From Dastarcus helophoroides (lineage: Eukaryota > Arthropoda > Insecta > Coleoptera > Bothrideridae), in assembly GCA_028583605.1 (NCBI GenBank), contig CM053326.1, forward strand, positions 12,362,587 to 12,426,586: a DNA stretch of 64,000 nucleotides, written 5' to 3'. Shown here piece by piece: positions 23,432 to 35,273 of this stretch; positions within the stretch are counted from its first letter, which is position 1, and each line of letters begins with the position of its first letter. A model generated the notes under the pieces. The model saw nothing but the letters and a program-made list of their open reading frames with translations. It was not told the origin of the DNA and searched no databases. The translations under genes were made by a program, and so were the position numbers.

Positions 23432-24620
23432 AAATTTAAAGCAAAAAATTAACATTCTTGGAAAAAGTCTAAATTTTGAGGAAAAACTAATTAAATTTAT
23501 AATTAAATTTTTTCAAAATTAATCTCAGTTTCAAGTCCTTAAAAGTTCGAGCTTCCGAGGTAAAAGTTGAAAATTCCAAACTGGAACTTATAGTCTGAGT
23601 CTTAACTCAGAATTTCGAGAAAAATGTCTAAAATTAAAGAATAAAAGTCGACATCTCGATAAAAACGGTTATACTTACTAGGGAAAAATTAAATTTTATT
23701 TTGTCGAAATTTTAGAAAAAAAAATAATAAAAGGTACATACAAATTTGAAACTTCAAAAGAAAAAAGTTAAAATATCGAAAGAAGGTAAATACACTAACC
23801 AAAACCTTCTGAATTTTTTTTTTAAATTTTAAAGTTTTCAGCAACATTTTCAGAAAAAAATTGAATATTTGGGTTTAGAGTCAATATTTCTAAATTAAGG
23901 TATAAATTTTAAACATTCTGTTAAATTTTGAAGTTCTTTTTTCGAAATTTTAACTATTTTATCAAAATCTCAATTTAAAACTTTTCATTTTATATTTTTT
24001 GGTTTTTTTCATTTTCATTTATTTTTTTAAATTGATCTTTTTGATCCAAAGTTCAAAAAACCAAAGTCAAAACTGCAAAAATCAGTTCTGTTAGAAAAAG
24101 CGAATCAAAGTCAAAACATCACTAAAAAACCAAAATTGTGAAAGCAAAGTCTCTCACATTTTCAATTTTATTCGCCAAATTTTCTATATTCCAGGACATT
24201 TTAACTCTTAAGTATATAACTTAAGATTTGTATGAAAATTGCGAATTTAAACCTAAATTTAACATTTTTGCTACCCAGTTTGGAAATATTTAACGCGGAA
24301 ATGTTAAATAAAAATAATAATGATAATGTTTTCAATCAATAAGAGTCTGCAATAAAGAATAATTTAAATTTAAAATTTCTAAACCCGAAAATACGATTTA
24401 GTTTTACATAAAGTTCAGGGTTTTCTTGAAATTTGAACTCAAACTGAACTCAAATTCAGGGTTTCAGCTTGAAATTTTTTAACTTGAATAATAAAAAATA
24501 TTTTCCTTTTTTTTAAGGCAAGATCGGAGCAGTTACATGTTGTTATATTAAAAAAAAGACCAAAAAATTACTAAATTATGTTCGCAAATCAATTTTTAAT
24601 TCGAAAAACTTTTGAAAAAT
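22010..24620. repeat. A-rich array filling element A, with strand switch
   Basis: Units run in the T-rich orientation from about 22010 to 23380 and in the A-rich orientation from about 23440 to 24270. The turn coincides with an (AT)n tract. A CCCAGTTTGGAAATATTT block lies at about 24280. Open frames here are compositional. Confidence 0.7.
23382..23429. repeat. (AT)n microsatellite
   Basis: About 24 perfect AT dinucleotides, located where the surrounding array switches orientation. An alternating AT tract of this length can extrude as a cruciform. Confidence 0.95.
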
Positions 24621-24768
24621 CAAAAAAATGAGTCACCCGGAGCTGAATCGAAAACCGAAAAAAACCGTTATTTTTGTCGGAACGAAAATGGGAACTGAAC
24701 CGATATAAATCTTTTGTTGGAACGAAAACCGAAAACCGGAACGAAAAAAATAATGGTTCGAAGCCCTG

Positions 24769-25849
24769 CTTTAAATGTTTTATTAGTCCTTGAACGTATC
24801 ATCCATTGTTTGCAGTCTTCAGTTGAAACCAAAATTGACTTCTCCGTATATTAAAACAAAAATGGTTACTAGATCTACTACTAATAGTCAGTTATCCATA
24901 TTGTGACAACTACTGGATTATCTTAGTTTTTTTGTGTGCGGTAATTGTCACAATTACATTTTTCCTAACCAAAATCTAATTACAAACCTAAAAACATTTT
25001 AATTCAAAGTCTATCAAACATACTTTATTTTCATAAAAAACTCCATTTATTACAATAAAAACTGCTGAAATGTAAGCTAAATTAGTTCAACCTACCTTAA
25101 CAAATTCGCTAACAATCATGACAAAATATTTCAGTCAGGGAATCGATGTACTGTTTTGTTTGGCAATGCATCTGTATGGGCTACTACAGTTAAAAACTTC
25201 ATTTAAGATTTTTGCAAATACATATGGGAACTGATTAAGATCGTAAAAGAATTAAAATAACGAAGCTTTATCTTATTTTTCTTTCCAATTGATGACATTT
25301 ACTTACCCTAATATCTAAGTGTTGTGAGAAGTGGATACAAATAATATACTTTCGGGCTACTAAGTTCAGCAAGCATCAGAATAAATACACAAAATGAAAT
25401 AATTTTGAAAACACTACTGCCTTAGTCTTATTGTGGTTAAAAATTATATTATTAGCGTGGTAAGATAAAAATTTTTTATTCAATTTTCGCCAGATATTTA
25501 AGAAAGCATGTAATTTCCAATTTTTGCATGATACGTTGCGATTGTGTTGGGGTCCATTTCAATATTCAATTGAAGAGGTTACAGCGAAAAGGGTATAAGT
25601 ACATCTTATCAAGTTTTGAGAAATTGGTTCTCAAAGTTTATTGCTTTTTTAAAATGTTGTAATAACGGCACACGTTTTTAGTAAAATGAATTATATGAAA
25701 CGATAACGTATAATTTTATTAATAAAATCATTATATTCGAAAAGAGCATAATTTTGTAAAAAAATCGAATTTGAAGTACTTATACCCATTTTGCACAAAT
25801 ATATTTAATATATTTATTCACTTCAATGATTATATTTTTAAAACACGAC
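24769..25849. other. no recognisable gene
   Basis: AT-rich DNA between element A and the degraded minus-strand gene. I see no supported coding or RNA feature. Confidence 0.35.
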
Positions 25850-27065
25850 AGTTGTACCAAAAAATATGTATTGGCAAAAAAATAACAAACTGTCATGGTT
25901 CATAGTCAGAACTTATGTCATCGTCATCGATTTCGATTTCGTTGTCGGACTCTTCATGATCCCCTCGAGTGCTGCTAGGTTCAGGTCTCAATGTTCCTTT
26001 TCTTCCTGTTGTTTTACTTTTGGGAAATTTGGGATCTTCCTCATGTTCATGTTTGTGTAAAATAATTGGCCCACTAGAGGTATATTATCTAAAAGACTCT
26101 GCAGATTTTTCCATTTTTTAAATTTAATTGGAACTAAACTTCTATGCAGCTGTGAAAAATGTATTGTCAAACAAATAAGATGGATGTCCAGTAGAACTTG
26201 ATCCAGATATACATTTCAAAAATGGATAAAGATCAGCCAAGATTGGTTTAAATTCAAAGAAAAACGAATCGAATTCTTGCTCATATCTAAAGTGGGTTAT
26301 TTCTTTAAACTTAATAAGTCTTCCTTCTGTATCTTTTTTGGATCTTTTATTAATTGATTTACCTTTTTAAAAGAATAGAACATTTCTTGGGTCTTGGGCA
26401 CTATACATTTTTTGCAGGAACCAGTAAAAACTTCTCTCCAATTCTCGATAATAAAAACTTGGGGATTCTTTTTTTTTGCACTTTTCAATTCTAGCCAAAT
26501 CCCTATCGCACTCCAGTGGCCAGGCTCCAAAAACTTATGATGTACTTCTTTTAGGTGGGTGGCTTATAATGACTCTTGTGTTTTGAAAACATCTTTATAC
26601 GGGAAATGACAGAGTTTCTAACATTTTCATCAATTTTATGTATATACTCGGAATTTTTTTCCGTTTATCAGTTTCATATATACCTAATCTATCAGTTTTT
26701 GCACACACTGCAGTAAAGCGGCTATTAGTAATGTCAAACATTTTTCGGAAAAAACTCTTTACGTACATGCTTATTCATTAATATTATTTTTGTTTCGAAA
26801 TGTCTGCCTTTTTGAGATGCTTGCTTCCTTCTAGCAACTTCTTCTTTTTTAATATAAGATGACAAATGCGCTGTCTGTAAATCAGAACAGGGTATCTTAT
26901 AAAATTTTTCAAATAATACTTGTCTATCAGCCCCAGAAATTTTCTCCTTACATTTGCACCTACACACATGATTAAAAATCCTTAACTGTTTACTTGGATG
27001 TACCTTTGTGTCCTACGTACAATTTCCCTTCTGTTCGTAATCTCTTCTTTTCATTTCTTTTCCAT
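25850..27065 (-). pseudogene. degraded multicopy insect protein, DUF7869-like
   Basis: Read leftward in several frames. The N-terminal segment WKRNEKKRLRTEGKLYVG is followed by a Cys-rich start (CRCKCKEKISGADRQ) and EKFYKIPCSDLQTAHLSSYI. Next come VRKEFFRKMFDITNSRF, then a DENVRNSVISRIKMF segment with SKHKSHY, then EPGHWSAIGIWLE. Near the C-terminus, VPIKFKKWKNLQSLLDNIP resembles the terminal block that precedes the final FY motif in this family. I recall this order from a large uncharacterised arthropod family annotated with DUF7869 and dispersed like a transposon. At least three frameshifts and several stops make it non-functional. The biochemical role of the family is unknown to me. Confidence 0.55.
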
Positions 27066-28503
27066 TTACTGATATGCTGCCTTCTCTCTGCTCTCTTCTC
27101 TGCTCTTCGCTTTCAATGATACAAACTAAATTTTATTGAGTTTATATAGATGATTTGTTTTAGCACACCAAAAAAAATTAAACACGGGTTAACAATTCGA
27201 TATTGATATAAACACAACCCAAGTATGACACATGTATTTTTGAATTATTAGACGACTGTTGAGTGCAAAACCTGTACAACTGATCTTATACCCTTTTTAC
27301 GCCATGACGCTAGTACACTTACACCCTTTTTACTCGAAACGAATGCAGGTTTAAGTTTCGGTATTTACAAATATCTCAACAAACAAGAAAATGTAACTTA
27401 TACCCTTTTTGCTTTAACCCGTTCAATTATAGTTTTTACTAATTGCTATTCCTAGAAATCTGCTATGTCAAGTTAGTTTTCACTAAACATTGATAATTGT
27501 CATTATCGATAGTACTGATTTGTCTATTAGAAAAATATCGATAGTTCTTAACCATGGTTTCATATATCAGTTTTCTAACGAAAAACAAATTTGTTTATAA
27601 ATAAAAATAAAAAAAATAAAGTAATAACACTAATAAACAAAACTAGAAAACACAAATGCGTTTGTATCGATTATTATTAATCTGATCCGAAATGTTTAAA
27701 AGTAGCGTTAGTTATCTACGCAATTTACAATTTGTTAAAATAAAGGTTACCACTTCATTTCTAATCCCTTCTCAAAGAGCAACTGTACATTCGGTCGGAC
27801 GACGGCGATGGGGAGGGTGGTGCTTGAAAATTGCCCCCATTTAGATTTGCGCCTGATTCATTCCTTGATTATCCTGTAAAATGAACAGTTACTTGTATCA
27901 ATAAGACGTTTAAATTCTTCTAATAAATCACTTTAGCCGTGGTAGCGTTTAAAAATATAACATAACCCTCTCCGAGTGAAGCAAGTCTAGACCACGGATG
28001 TCCAGCGTTACCGCACATGTAGACATCTTGAAGATGTTCTTAACACACGTCCACATGTGTTCGACCCTCCAGGATACGTCGTGAGATCCCTATGTTCCTG
28101 GTCGCATGGTCGAATGTCGTGGGACCGTGACAAACATGTGCCAGCTATATTTATACTAGATGTGACCGACCAGTATTTTTACAGTTCTACAAAAACTTCA
28201 TGTAAACAATTCATCACTTCACATATTGTATATGTTGGTTGTCTGTGTGGAATTTTGCCGAAATGACTAACTTTATTTGTTGCTTATTCGTTCTTGAAAT
28301 TAATGTTTACGTGGGTTGTAATGAGAATCAGCTAGATCCCTTTACGGAAACTATTTCACGTATTAACGCAAACTTGAATTCCTGACGACCAAAGCGCCAA
28401 CAGGAGACATTTTAAAATATTTCTTATATTATACTATTTGTTCTAGAAGAACGAGATAGATAAATGCAACACACATTATTTGGAAATACGAGTTTATCAT
28501 ATC
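27066..28503. other. no recognisable gene; GC-richer patches
   Basis: Patches at about 27790-27850 and 27970-28140 have balanced base composition and a 69-codon open frame (28057-28266) without recognisable similarity. I see no tRNA-like fold or inverted-repeat element. Confidence 0.35.
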
Positions 28504-28514
28504 GCATATTTTAT

Positions 28515-28752
28515 TATTTTTTTTTTTGGTGTAACGGACTAGTCCTTGGTTATCTTTAAAAAATGAAATACAAATCTTGTCCCCTGAAATCAAGAAAGAT
28601 TAAAAAAACAATGAAGGTTGCTCTAACGCGTTTCGATAGCCAAGTATCTCTCTGAAGATGACAGCTTGGCTAACGAAAAGCGTTGGAGCAACCTTTGTCG
28701 TGTTTTTTAATCTTTCTTGCTTTCAGGGGAAAAGATTTGTATTTCAATGTTT
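28515..28752. mobile_element. family 1 retroposon, full-length copy with 11-bp target duplication
   Basis: GCATATTTTAT flanks the copy on both sides (28504-28514 and 28753-28763). It starts with a T-tract and GGTGTAACGGACTAGTCC, passes a palindromic centre, and returns to CAGGGGAAAAGATTTG. The plus-strand centre keeps CTGAAGA (28652-28658) and part of stem II, but the second stem II strand has changed to GCTAAC and GAAA is followed by AGC, so this copy is probably inactive. The target duplication and oligo-T end indicate retroposition. Confidence 0.85.
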
Positions 28753-28763
28753 GCATATTTTAT

Positions 28764-29073
28764 AGATTTTGGGTTTTAAATATATTTTTTTAAATTATTG
28801 TTACCTTTTACAACTGCGTTAAATTCATTTTCTAGGAGTATATTATTGATCTAAATATTATTGCAATAAGGCTCTGGATGAGGTTTCAAATATTTGTTTC
28901 TGCTATTATTGTACAATAATGGATTAGTTTTTACATTAGTTTTTACATTTCGTCTCCGATTGCTTCTGTGAGCTTTTATGAGTTCGCAAAGTCAAAAAAA
29001 AACATTTTTGTAGCTACAAAATCCGTTACAAAATATACTTTCAGAAACTATAGGTAAAAAAAAAAATAAAATC
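28764..29073. other. no recognisable gene
   Basis: Short AT-rich interval between the family 1 copy and solo LTR 1, with nothing supportable. Confidence 0.35.
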
Positions 29074-29146
29074 ATATTGTAATGTAATGTAAATAGATGG
29101 AATAGAATTTAGAATAGAATTGTAGAATTTAGTAAATAAAACAAGT

Positions 29147-29258
29147 TTCTAGAAGGATTTGATAAGGGGAAAGCGGCCGCGATAACGAAACAAACGGCAG
29201 ATAAGCGTTCCAGAAATTTCGGCAAACGATAAGCCTTATCTGCCGAAAAGTTCTAGAA
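29147..29258 (+). promoter_or_regulatory. cluster of heat-shock-element-like motifs in LTR 1
   Basis: Three sites match the heat-shock factor pattern of alternating GAA/TTC units: TTCTAGAA (29147-29154), the three-unit TTCCAGAAATTTC (29208-29220), and TTCTAGAA (29251-29258). The last ends 15 bp before the TATA box. All three are retained in solo LTR 2. HSF binding is inferred from the motifs only. Confidence 0.55.
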
Positions 29259-29273
29259 GCCGGGAGCCAAAAC

Positions 29274-29307
29274 TATAAAAGGCGGTCAGCTTTCCCTCGA
29301 GTCAGTC
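29274..29307 (+). promoter_or_regulatory. LTR 1 core promoter (TATA box and initiator)
   Basis: TATAAAAGG (29274-29282) is followed at the expected ~28 bp by TCAGTC (29302-29307), the arthropod initiator consensus TCAKTY. Transcription should start at about 29303-29304, defining the U3/R boundary. Confidence 0.75.
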
Positions 29308-29519
29308 AGTTAGAGTTAGTGTAATTAGTGGGTTAGTAGAAGTCAATAATAAGTGAGTTAATTGTTCAATTGTGGTGATCCAAGTTGAGTTCAGTAATAA
29401 AGTGGGTACAATCCATCACGTGTAATCAATCGAACCGATAAGCCCAACAATATTCTTTATTGTAATCATCCAAGGCACAAGAGTTAAATGCAGTTCTTTT
29501 AGATCATTTGACCCTCACA

Positions 29520-31000
29520 TTTAAAAAAACAGTTTGCAATCCTATTCTAAATCCAAACTTTCTGTTTTTTTTTTCAAACTTTTCTATTAAATGTTGGAAT
29601 TTTGAGAGTAATTGCAAACATTTTTTTCTCAATATTTCGATATTAATTCCAAATTTTGGTTTATAAACTCAAGATTTCGACTTTTGTTTTGAATTTAGGT
29701 TTAGGTTAATCTTCATTTCTTCCCCCATTTTCTTTAAAACGAAAATGTCTAATTTCGATTAAAAAACTGTAAATTCGTGGAAAAAAGTACTTTTTTTAAG
29801 TTTGGAGTTTAAATTTCAAATTGTACATACAAATATTAGGAGAGCATTTTAAGTGAAATGATGAAGTTAAGGCAAAAACTTTAAATTCGTTGAAATACTT
29901 CAAATTTTAACCTTTAATTTTGGAATAAAAAGAAACATTTTTAGAAGAAGAAAAACATTAGAACTTCGATTGAAAAACCAAAATGATAGGAAAAAAGTAA
30001 AAAAAAAGTCAAATCATAGACAAAAACTTCAAATAATATAAATATTTCTTGAAATTTTGAACTGAAAATTAATATTTTTGATAGCAAAAACATAAGATCC
30101 GGCTTTGAACAATGACCTATAGTCGCCCAAAAGTCAAAATTTCGAGAAAAACATAAGGTTTTAAAATAAAAAATCCGATGGGAAAGTCGAAATTATAATT
30201 CCGGTGAACACTATAAGTCTAAGCTATACTATATACTATAACTATAAGTCTAGTATTCTAAGAAAATGTCGAATTTTCGAGGAAAGTTCGAAATTTTTAG
30301 TACAATTTTACGATTAAATTGACACCAAAAATAACAAGAAAATGTCGATTTCAAATGAAGCGAAATTGTTTAATGAAAGAAAAAACCAAAAAGTTTAATT
30401 GGGAAATGTTATGAAAATAAGTAAAAATTTTGAAACTTTGAAAAAAAATTGCCTAATTCGCCGTTGGTTGTGAAAATATTTATTTTCCTTAAAATTAACC
30501 TATGATAATTGTAGTAATATTTTGAAAGTTTAAGATTTATAATTTAGAAGCACATCAAATACATAATGTATCAAAATAAACGTAAACATAAGTAATCAGA
30601 TTAAATTTGAACAAATTATAACACAAACCTCTGAATATGAATGGTACAATTTATGATTAATTTTGTACCCATAAATTATCTAATCGAATCTGTGAGTTGT
30701 ATAAACTAGAAGTTTTTTTTTAGTCAATTGTTTTCGAGTAAAGGATTCGAAATTTTAGGACACTTTCAAAAATTTAAATTGACCATTTAGGTATTAGAAA
30801 AAAGGTAGAAATTTCAATTTTTTCTCAATATTTAACTCTTAAAACTTATTACACATGAAGTGTTGAATGTTTTAACATCAATTGAGTTTAAAATGTGTTT
30901 AATTTTTTCTGTATTGTCAGTTTAAACTCAAAATTTCGATCTTTTCTTCAACTTTGTGCTCCAAATTCAGACTTTTTTTCAAATAAAATAAGGATTTCCT
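29520..31000. repeat. A-rich short tandem array with orientation changes
   Basis: Same degenerate unit as at the left end of the window. T-rich orientation dominates at about 29520-29750 and again after about 30830, with A-rich orientation between. I identify no bounding inverted repeats for this block. Confidence 0.65.
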
Positions 31001-31605
31001 TAATTCTTGGTAAAGTAGATCGTTTCTTATTTTGGACTGTGAGAAAAGAAATATTTTATCTTTAACGGATAATATTCAAAAACATAATTATAGATATAAT
31101 CTTTTAGAGTGATTCGACCTTAAAATATATATTTTACTCAAATATGTATTTCACTCACAACTGTACCTAAAAAATGAAGGATGCACGCTAAAGTAGATTC
31201 CCAAAGTGAGTTACATCAACCTCTAGGGGTCTATTGAGATTTGAATGTGATTTGCGGTACTAAGAAAATAAAATTGGGCTTACACGAGATGTAAATGGGA
31301 TTCTTTTAAGTCTTAAGTGGAAGAATCGAATGTCATATTGCAAGAAAAACTAATGGAAATAAGAAGAAATAAGAAGAAGTCTAGTACAGTCAAGGAAAAG
31401 TTAACAGCAATAATAGCTTCAGAAAAAATTATCGCAAAATTATTTCCTCTTGTTTTCATCTTCGTACTTCCAAGCTGGTACGTCGAGGCTAATTGAAACC
31501 CAGAACTCAAATGAAAGAAAAAAAAAATCATAATTTTCTCAAAAATAAGCAAAATAATTAAACCAATGTTATTCCACGTCCTGGGACACACACTGCATAC
31601 GCACA
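31001..31605. other. no recognisable gene
   Basis: AT-rich DNA with a 97-codon minus-strand open frame (31313-31606) that I do not recognise and that lacks coding character. Confidence 0.35.
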
Positions 31606-31607
31606 AG

Positions 31608-31668
31608 AAAATCTTCTTCCGGGATTGGACCGTGTCACAGAACTACTAAAAGTGTTCTGGTCTAATGT
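31608..31668 (-). mobile_element. family 2 retroposon fragment
   Basis: The block CTTCTTCCGGGATTGGACC through AACTACTAAAAGTGTTC matches the ends of the family 2 copies at 34846 and 58703. Only one end is present; the hammerhead-like part is missing. Confidence 0.6.
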
Positions 31669-31771
31669 TTACGAAAAACCAAAAAATAGATAAGATGCAA
31701 GTTTTCTTGATGCATTTACCCATTGCGTCCATGCCGCATTTTTAGTAGTATACATTTCTTTTCAAAAATAG

Positions 31772-32161
31772 AAAAACATGAAAATATCAACAAATAAGAC
31801 TAAGACTATGGCTTCCTTAGGTAAATACTTAGTCAAAACAAAAATAGTTGTAAATAATACAGTATTGGAGTAGGTTAAACATTTTAAATATTTAGATTGC
31901 GATGTATCGTATGATCGAAATCATGACATAGAAGAAAAACATAATAAATTCACTCATATTTGCGGAACTATTGGTAGAACAATAAAAAATAAAACAAGAA
32001 AAGATACGCAAATAAAATTTTATAAGACGATAGCTGTCCCAACCCCCTTATATGGTAGCGAAACATGGACAACGACAAAAAAAGAACACAGTTCTGGATA
32101 GAATAAGAAATAGAGATATAAGATCAGTGTTAAACATCTTTGATATAAACGATAAAATAAC
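31772..32161 (+). pseudogene. non-LTR retrotransposon C-terminal relic, 5' part
   Basis: A plus-strand frame carries KISTNKTKTMASLGK, an in-frame stop, then HFKYLDCDVSYD, FTHICGTIGRTIKNKTRKD and PLYGSETW. This order is typical of the region C-terminal to the reverse-transcriptase palm in RTE-type and related endonuclease-bearing elements. A small deletion or frameshift near 32085 precedes RNRDIRSVLNIFDINDKI. The frame is cut at 32161 by hAT-like element B and resumes at 36341, and TSD-aware joining keeps the reading frame. The copy has lost the catalytic palm. Confidence 0.7.
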
Positions 32162-32357
32162 CAGGGCTTCGAACTAAACCGAAAACCACAAACCGAAAAA
32201 AAAGCCTTATTTCTGTCAGAACGAAAACCCGAACTGAACCGAAATCGGTTTATTTGGGTTCAGTGCAGATTCAAAAGTCCACGGTTGACAAAACCTCCCC
32301 ACGTCAATTTCAACTTTATATTGAAAGTCTCGAATTACAACCCAATATTTTCTCTCG

Positions 32358-32471
<114 letters not shown>

Positions 32472-34845
32472 GTATTGTTCACGAGTCTTTTTGTCTTTTT
32501 GAAACTTAGACTTTTTTTATTAAAATTTTGTTTATTTATTTTTATTTTGTCCCATAAAGGTCAACTTTAAATTTAAAATTTGGAATTTTTCTTAAAATAT
32601 TGACGTTTATTTTTAAACATTTCGACATTTACTATTAACATTTGAATCAAAATTAGGTAGAATTTTTGTAAAATAAATTTCAAATATTTTCTTCAATTTC
32701 ACCTTTTTTCTCAAAATTCTGGGTTTACAATTTTAATTTTTTCCTTTTGTTTCAATCGTTCTAAACAACTGATGCCTCATCCGCAGCTCGCGAGCCACAT
32801 ATGGCTTGCAGTAATTTTTGATGTGACCTGAGGTGCCTGTGACGAAAAGAGGCGTCCTATTTTATTTAGCAAACTTATGTTTTCAGACTAAAATCAAATT
32901 TTTTAAAAAAAGTCAAAATTTCAATTTTAAAATCCGAAAAAATAAAAAAAATGTCTTTAACGTCAAAAATTGAAGACAAAGGTTAAAAAATGTTAAAAAA
33001 TATTTTTATTTTAATGAATCCAATTGTCAGAGTTTAAATCAAATACAAAATTTTGAAAAAAAAACGTTTAAACAGAAAAACTGCAAATGTATAGGTGGAA
33101 TTTTAAAAAGTATAATTTTTAACTTTAAATGAAAAATGTTATGCAAATCTTTGAAAAGATAAATAACTTTTAAAATAAAAATATTCTTGAATTTTTAATT
33201 ATAAAACTGAAACACAGAATTTTGAGAAAACATCCAAATTTTGAAAAAAAAACTAAAATTCATTCACAAGAATTCAGTTCTAACACGGAATTTCGAGAAA
33301 AACGTCCAAATTTAAGTTTAAATTCGAAATTTTAAGAAAAAAGTTTAAACCTTGAGATGAAGGTTAACATTTTGAGATCAAAACACAAAATTTCCAAAAG
33401 AAAGTCTAGATTTCAAGTTTCGTAGCATAATTTTAGAGAAAAATATTAATGTTTAAATCTGAACTCAGAATTTCCAGAAGAAACTCTCCCAAGAAAATCT
33501 TAAAATTTCTGTCTTATCTCGAATTTTGAGAATAAAGTAAAAAATTCGATGAAATGGTTAAATTGTCAAATTCGAATTTGTATCGAAATTTTTGAGAAAA
33601 ATAATAAGATTCAAGTTTGAATTCCGAATTTTTAGAAGAAACTCTCCTAAGGAAATCTTACAATTTGGGCCTTATAATCGAATTTTGAGATTAAGGTAAA
33701 AAACTCGATGAAATGGCTAAAATGCCAAATTAAATTTTTGTGAAAGGTTTTTCCTTAATAAATAGCACTTTTTTGGAAATAAATTTCGACTTTAATCTTA
33801 AAATGTTAAACCTAACCACTACATTTGGAGAAGCTCAAAATTGATAAAAACAAATTTCAAGTCAAGGAAAGATTATCAGAAAAATTTGAATATTTTAAGA
33901 GAAACTAGAAATTAAAAATTTTTTTTTACTATAAACTTTCGAGTTTGTAAATGTTAAGTTTAAACATAAAAATTCGATAAGTTTCCAAAAATTTCAAGAT
34001 TAAAATCAAAATTTTGAATTTTTTAAATAAATAATGTTTTTATTTTGATACAAACTTTCTAAGAATCCTGAATTTTCTCAAGATTTTTGTTTAAAATTAA
34101 TTATTTTTATAATTTGGAAGTTTACCCACGTTATCCGTAGCTTTAAATTTTTAAAATCGAAAATAGCAAAGATTCTTCAAATCTTTGGTTTTTATTCAAA
34201 CTACGAGTTCTCTGTCAAAATGTTTAGTTTGAAATTTAAATTCTTACTTTTTTTTTAAATTCCAACTTCAGAATCAAAATATCAACTTTATTTCTACTTT
34301 AATTTCAAACTGTCGAGTTTTCTCGAAATTGTGAGTTTTAAGGTTAAAATTCGAAAAAAAAGAAAGAAAACATTTCACCTTAATTAAAAAATTTTAACTT
34401 TAATCGATAAATTTCGATCTTCATTACTTAGGAGATTTGACATTAAAACTTTTGGTAAAAATGAACTTAAAAGTTTATGAAACTTTTTTATCAATTTCCG
34501 AATTTAAAAATGCTAACCCGAAATTTTAATAAAATTTGGAATTCTTCAACATTTTCTTAAAAATTCAAAGTTTCTAGAAAAATGGAAATCTCATTAGTTA
34601 TTGAATTTTAATCTTTGACAAACGTTTTTCGCTTTTAATCACAATTTGACCATTTCAAAAAACGATGACCGTTTTCTCTTTAAATTAAGGCTATTTTTAT
34701 TTTAAAGAAATTAAAATTTCATATTGGATTCATTAGAACATAATAAAATTTCAAAAATAACTTTGAAATATTTGCTCCAAATTTACTGAAAACTTGAAAA
34801 TGTCTAAAAAGAATTCGAAAATTTGATAAAAGGTAGTAAAGAGAG

Positions 34846-35273
34846 TACAGGATATACTTCTTCCGGAATTGGGCCGTGTCAAAGAACTACTAAAAGTGTT
34901 TGACGTTTCGCCCACCATCGTAGGGGGCTTCTTTAGGAACCAAGAAACAATAAATGAAAAATAAAATACAAGGAAATATACAAAAAGAAAAATGAAAAAA
35001 GCTAATTTGAAAACATCAGAGCACGGTAACTCAGCATGTCCACCATACCAGAGGCGAAACTCTTCTGAATTGAAAATTGGTACAGAAGATAAGAAAGTTT
35101 AGACAGAAGAGCACGGTAACTCAGCATGTCCACAATACCAGAGGCGAAACTCTTCCTGAGAAGAGTTACGACGGTAGGCGAAGCGTCGAACACTTTTAGT
35201 GGTTCTTTGACACGGTCCAATCTCTGAAGAAGAATATCCTGTATTGATTATGGCCGTGAAAGCCTTCGTTATC
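34846..35273. mobile_element. palindromic retroposon (family 2) with 13-bp target duplication
   Basis: GTAGTAAAGAGAG (34833-34845) and GTAGTAAACAGAG (35274-35286) flank the copy with one mismatch. Both ends carry inverted copies of the block containing ACTTTTAGT and GACACGG. A ~48-bp unit containing CTCAGCATGTCC and AGGCGAAACTCTTC is directly repeated inside (about 35020 and 35112). The right end has GGCCGTGAAAGCCTTCG. The family also occurs at 58703 and, truncated, at 31608. It encodes no protein. The layout suggests a Penelope-like or retrozyme-like non-autonomous element. Confidence 0.75.
34897..34941 (-). ncRNA. hammerhead-like motif, family 2 copy (decayed)
   Basis: On the minus strand, CTAAAGA (complement of 34930-34936) is followed by a GCCC...GGGC stem, GAAAC and GTC. 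Compared with CUGANGA, the third core position is A rather than G. Stem I is weakened relative to the copy at 58929. It is probably not catalytic. Confidence 0.35.

Larger units (their letters stand above)
21847..24768. mobile_element. hAT-like non-autonomous element A carrying an A-rich array
   Basis: The left end reads CAGGGCT and, 9 bp on, GCTTCGAACCGGAACTGAACC; the right end is GGTTCGAAGCCCTG. Both subterminal zones are built of short CCGAAAACCGGAA-type repeats. The flanking octamers CCTGAAAT and CTTTAAAT match at 6 of 8 positions, a decayed hAT-type duplication. Inside there is no transposase, only the A-rich array. Element B (32162-36332) has the same ends and plan, with a perfect duplication. 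Confidence 0.7.
29078..29449 (+). mobile_element. solo LTR 1 of an LTR retrotransposon
   Basis: The LTR starts TGTAATG and ends CCCAACA, and it is flanked by the 4-bp duplication ATAT (29074-29077 and 29450-29453). It carries a full promoter set and a polyadenylation signal AATAAA (29396-29401). It also contains an inverted pair CGGCAGATAAG/CTTATCTGCCG (29195-29245). No internal coding sequence or second LTR is adjacent, so it is the product of LTR-LTR recombination. A 4-bp duplication fits Ty3/Gypsy-type integration, but the family cannot be fixed from an LTR alone. The second copy is at 54644-55000. Confidence 0.85.

Noticed and set aside
23218..23439. 73-codon frame ending in alternating Tyr-Ile
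   Set aside because: It reads through the (AT)n tract inside the A-rich array.
35002..35220. 72-codon minus frame with two internal repeats (KSFASG, VDMLSYRAL)
   Set aside because: It is the translation of the directly repeated unit in the family 2 retroposon; the same unit at 58713 and 58799 is not open.
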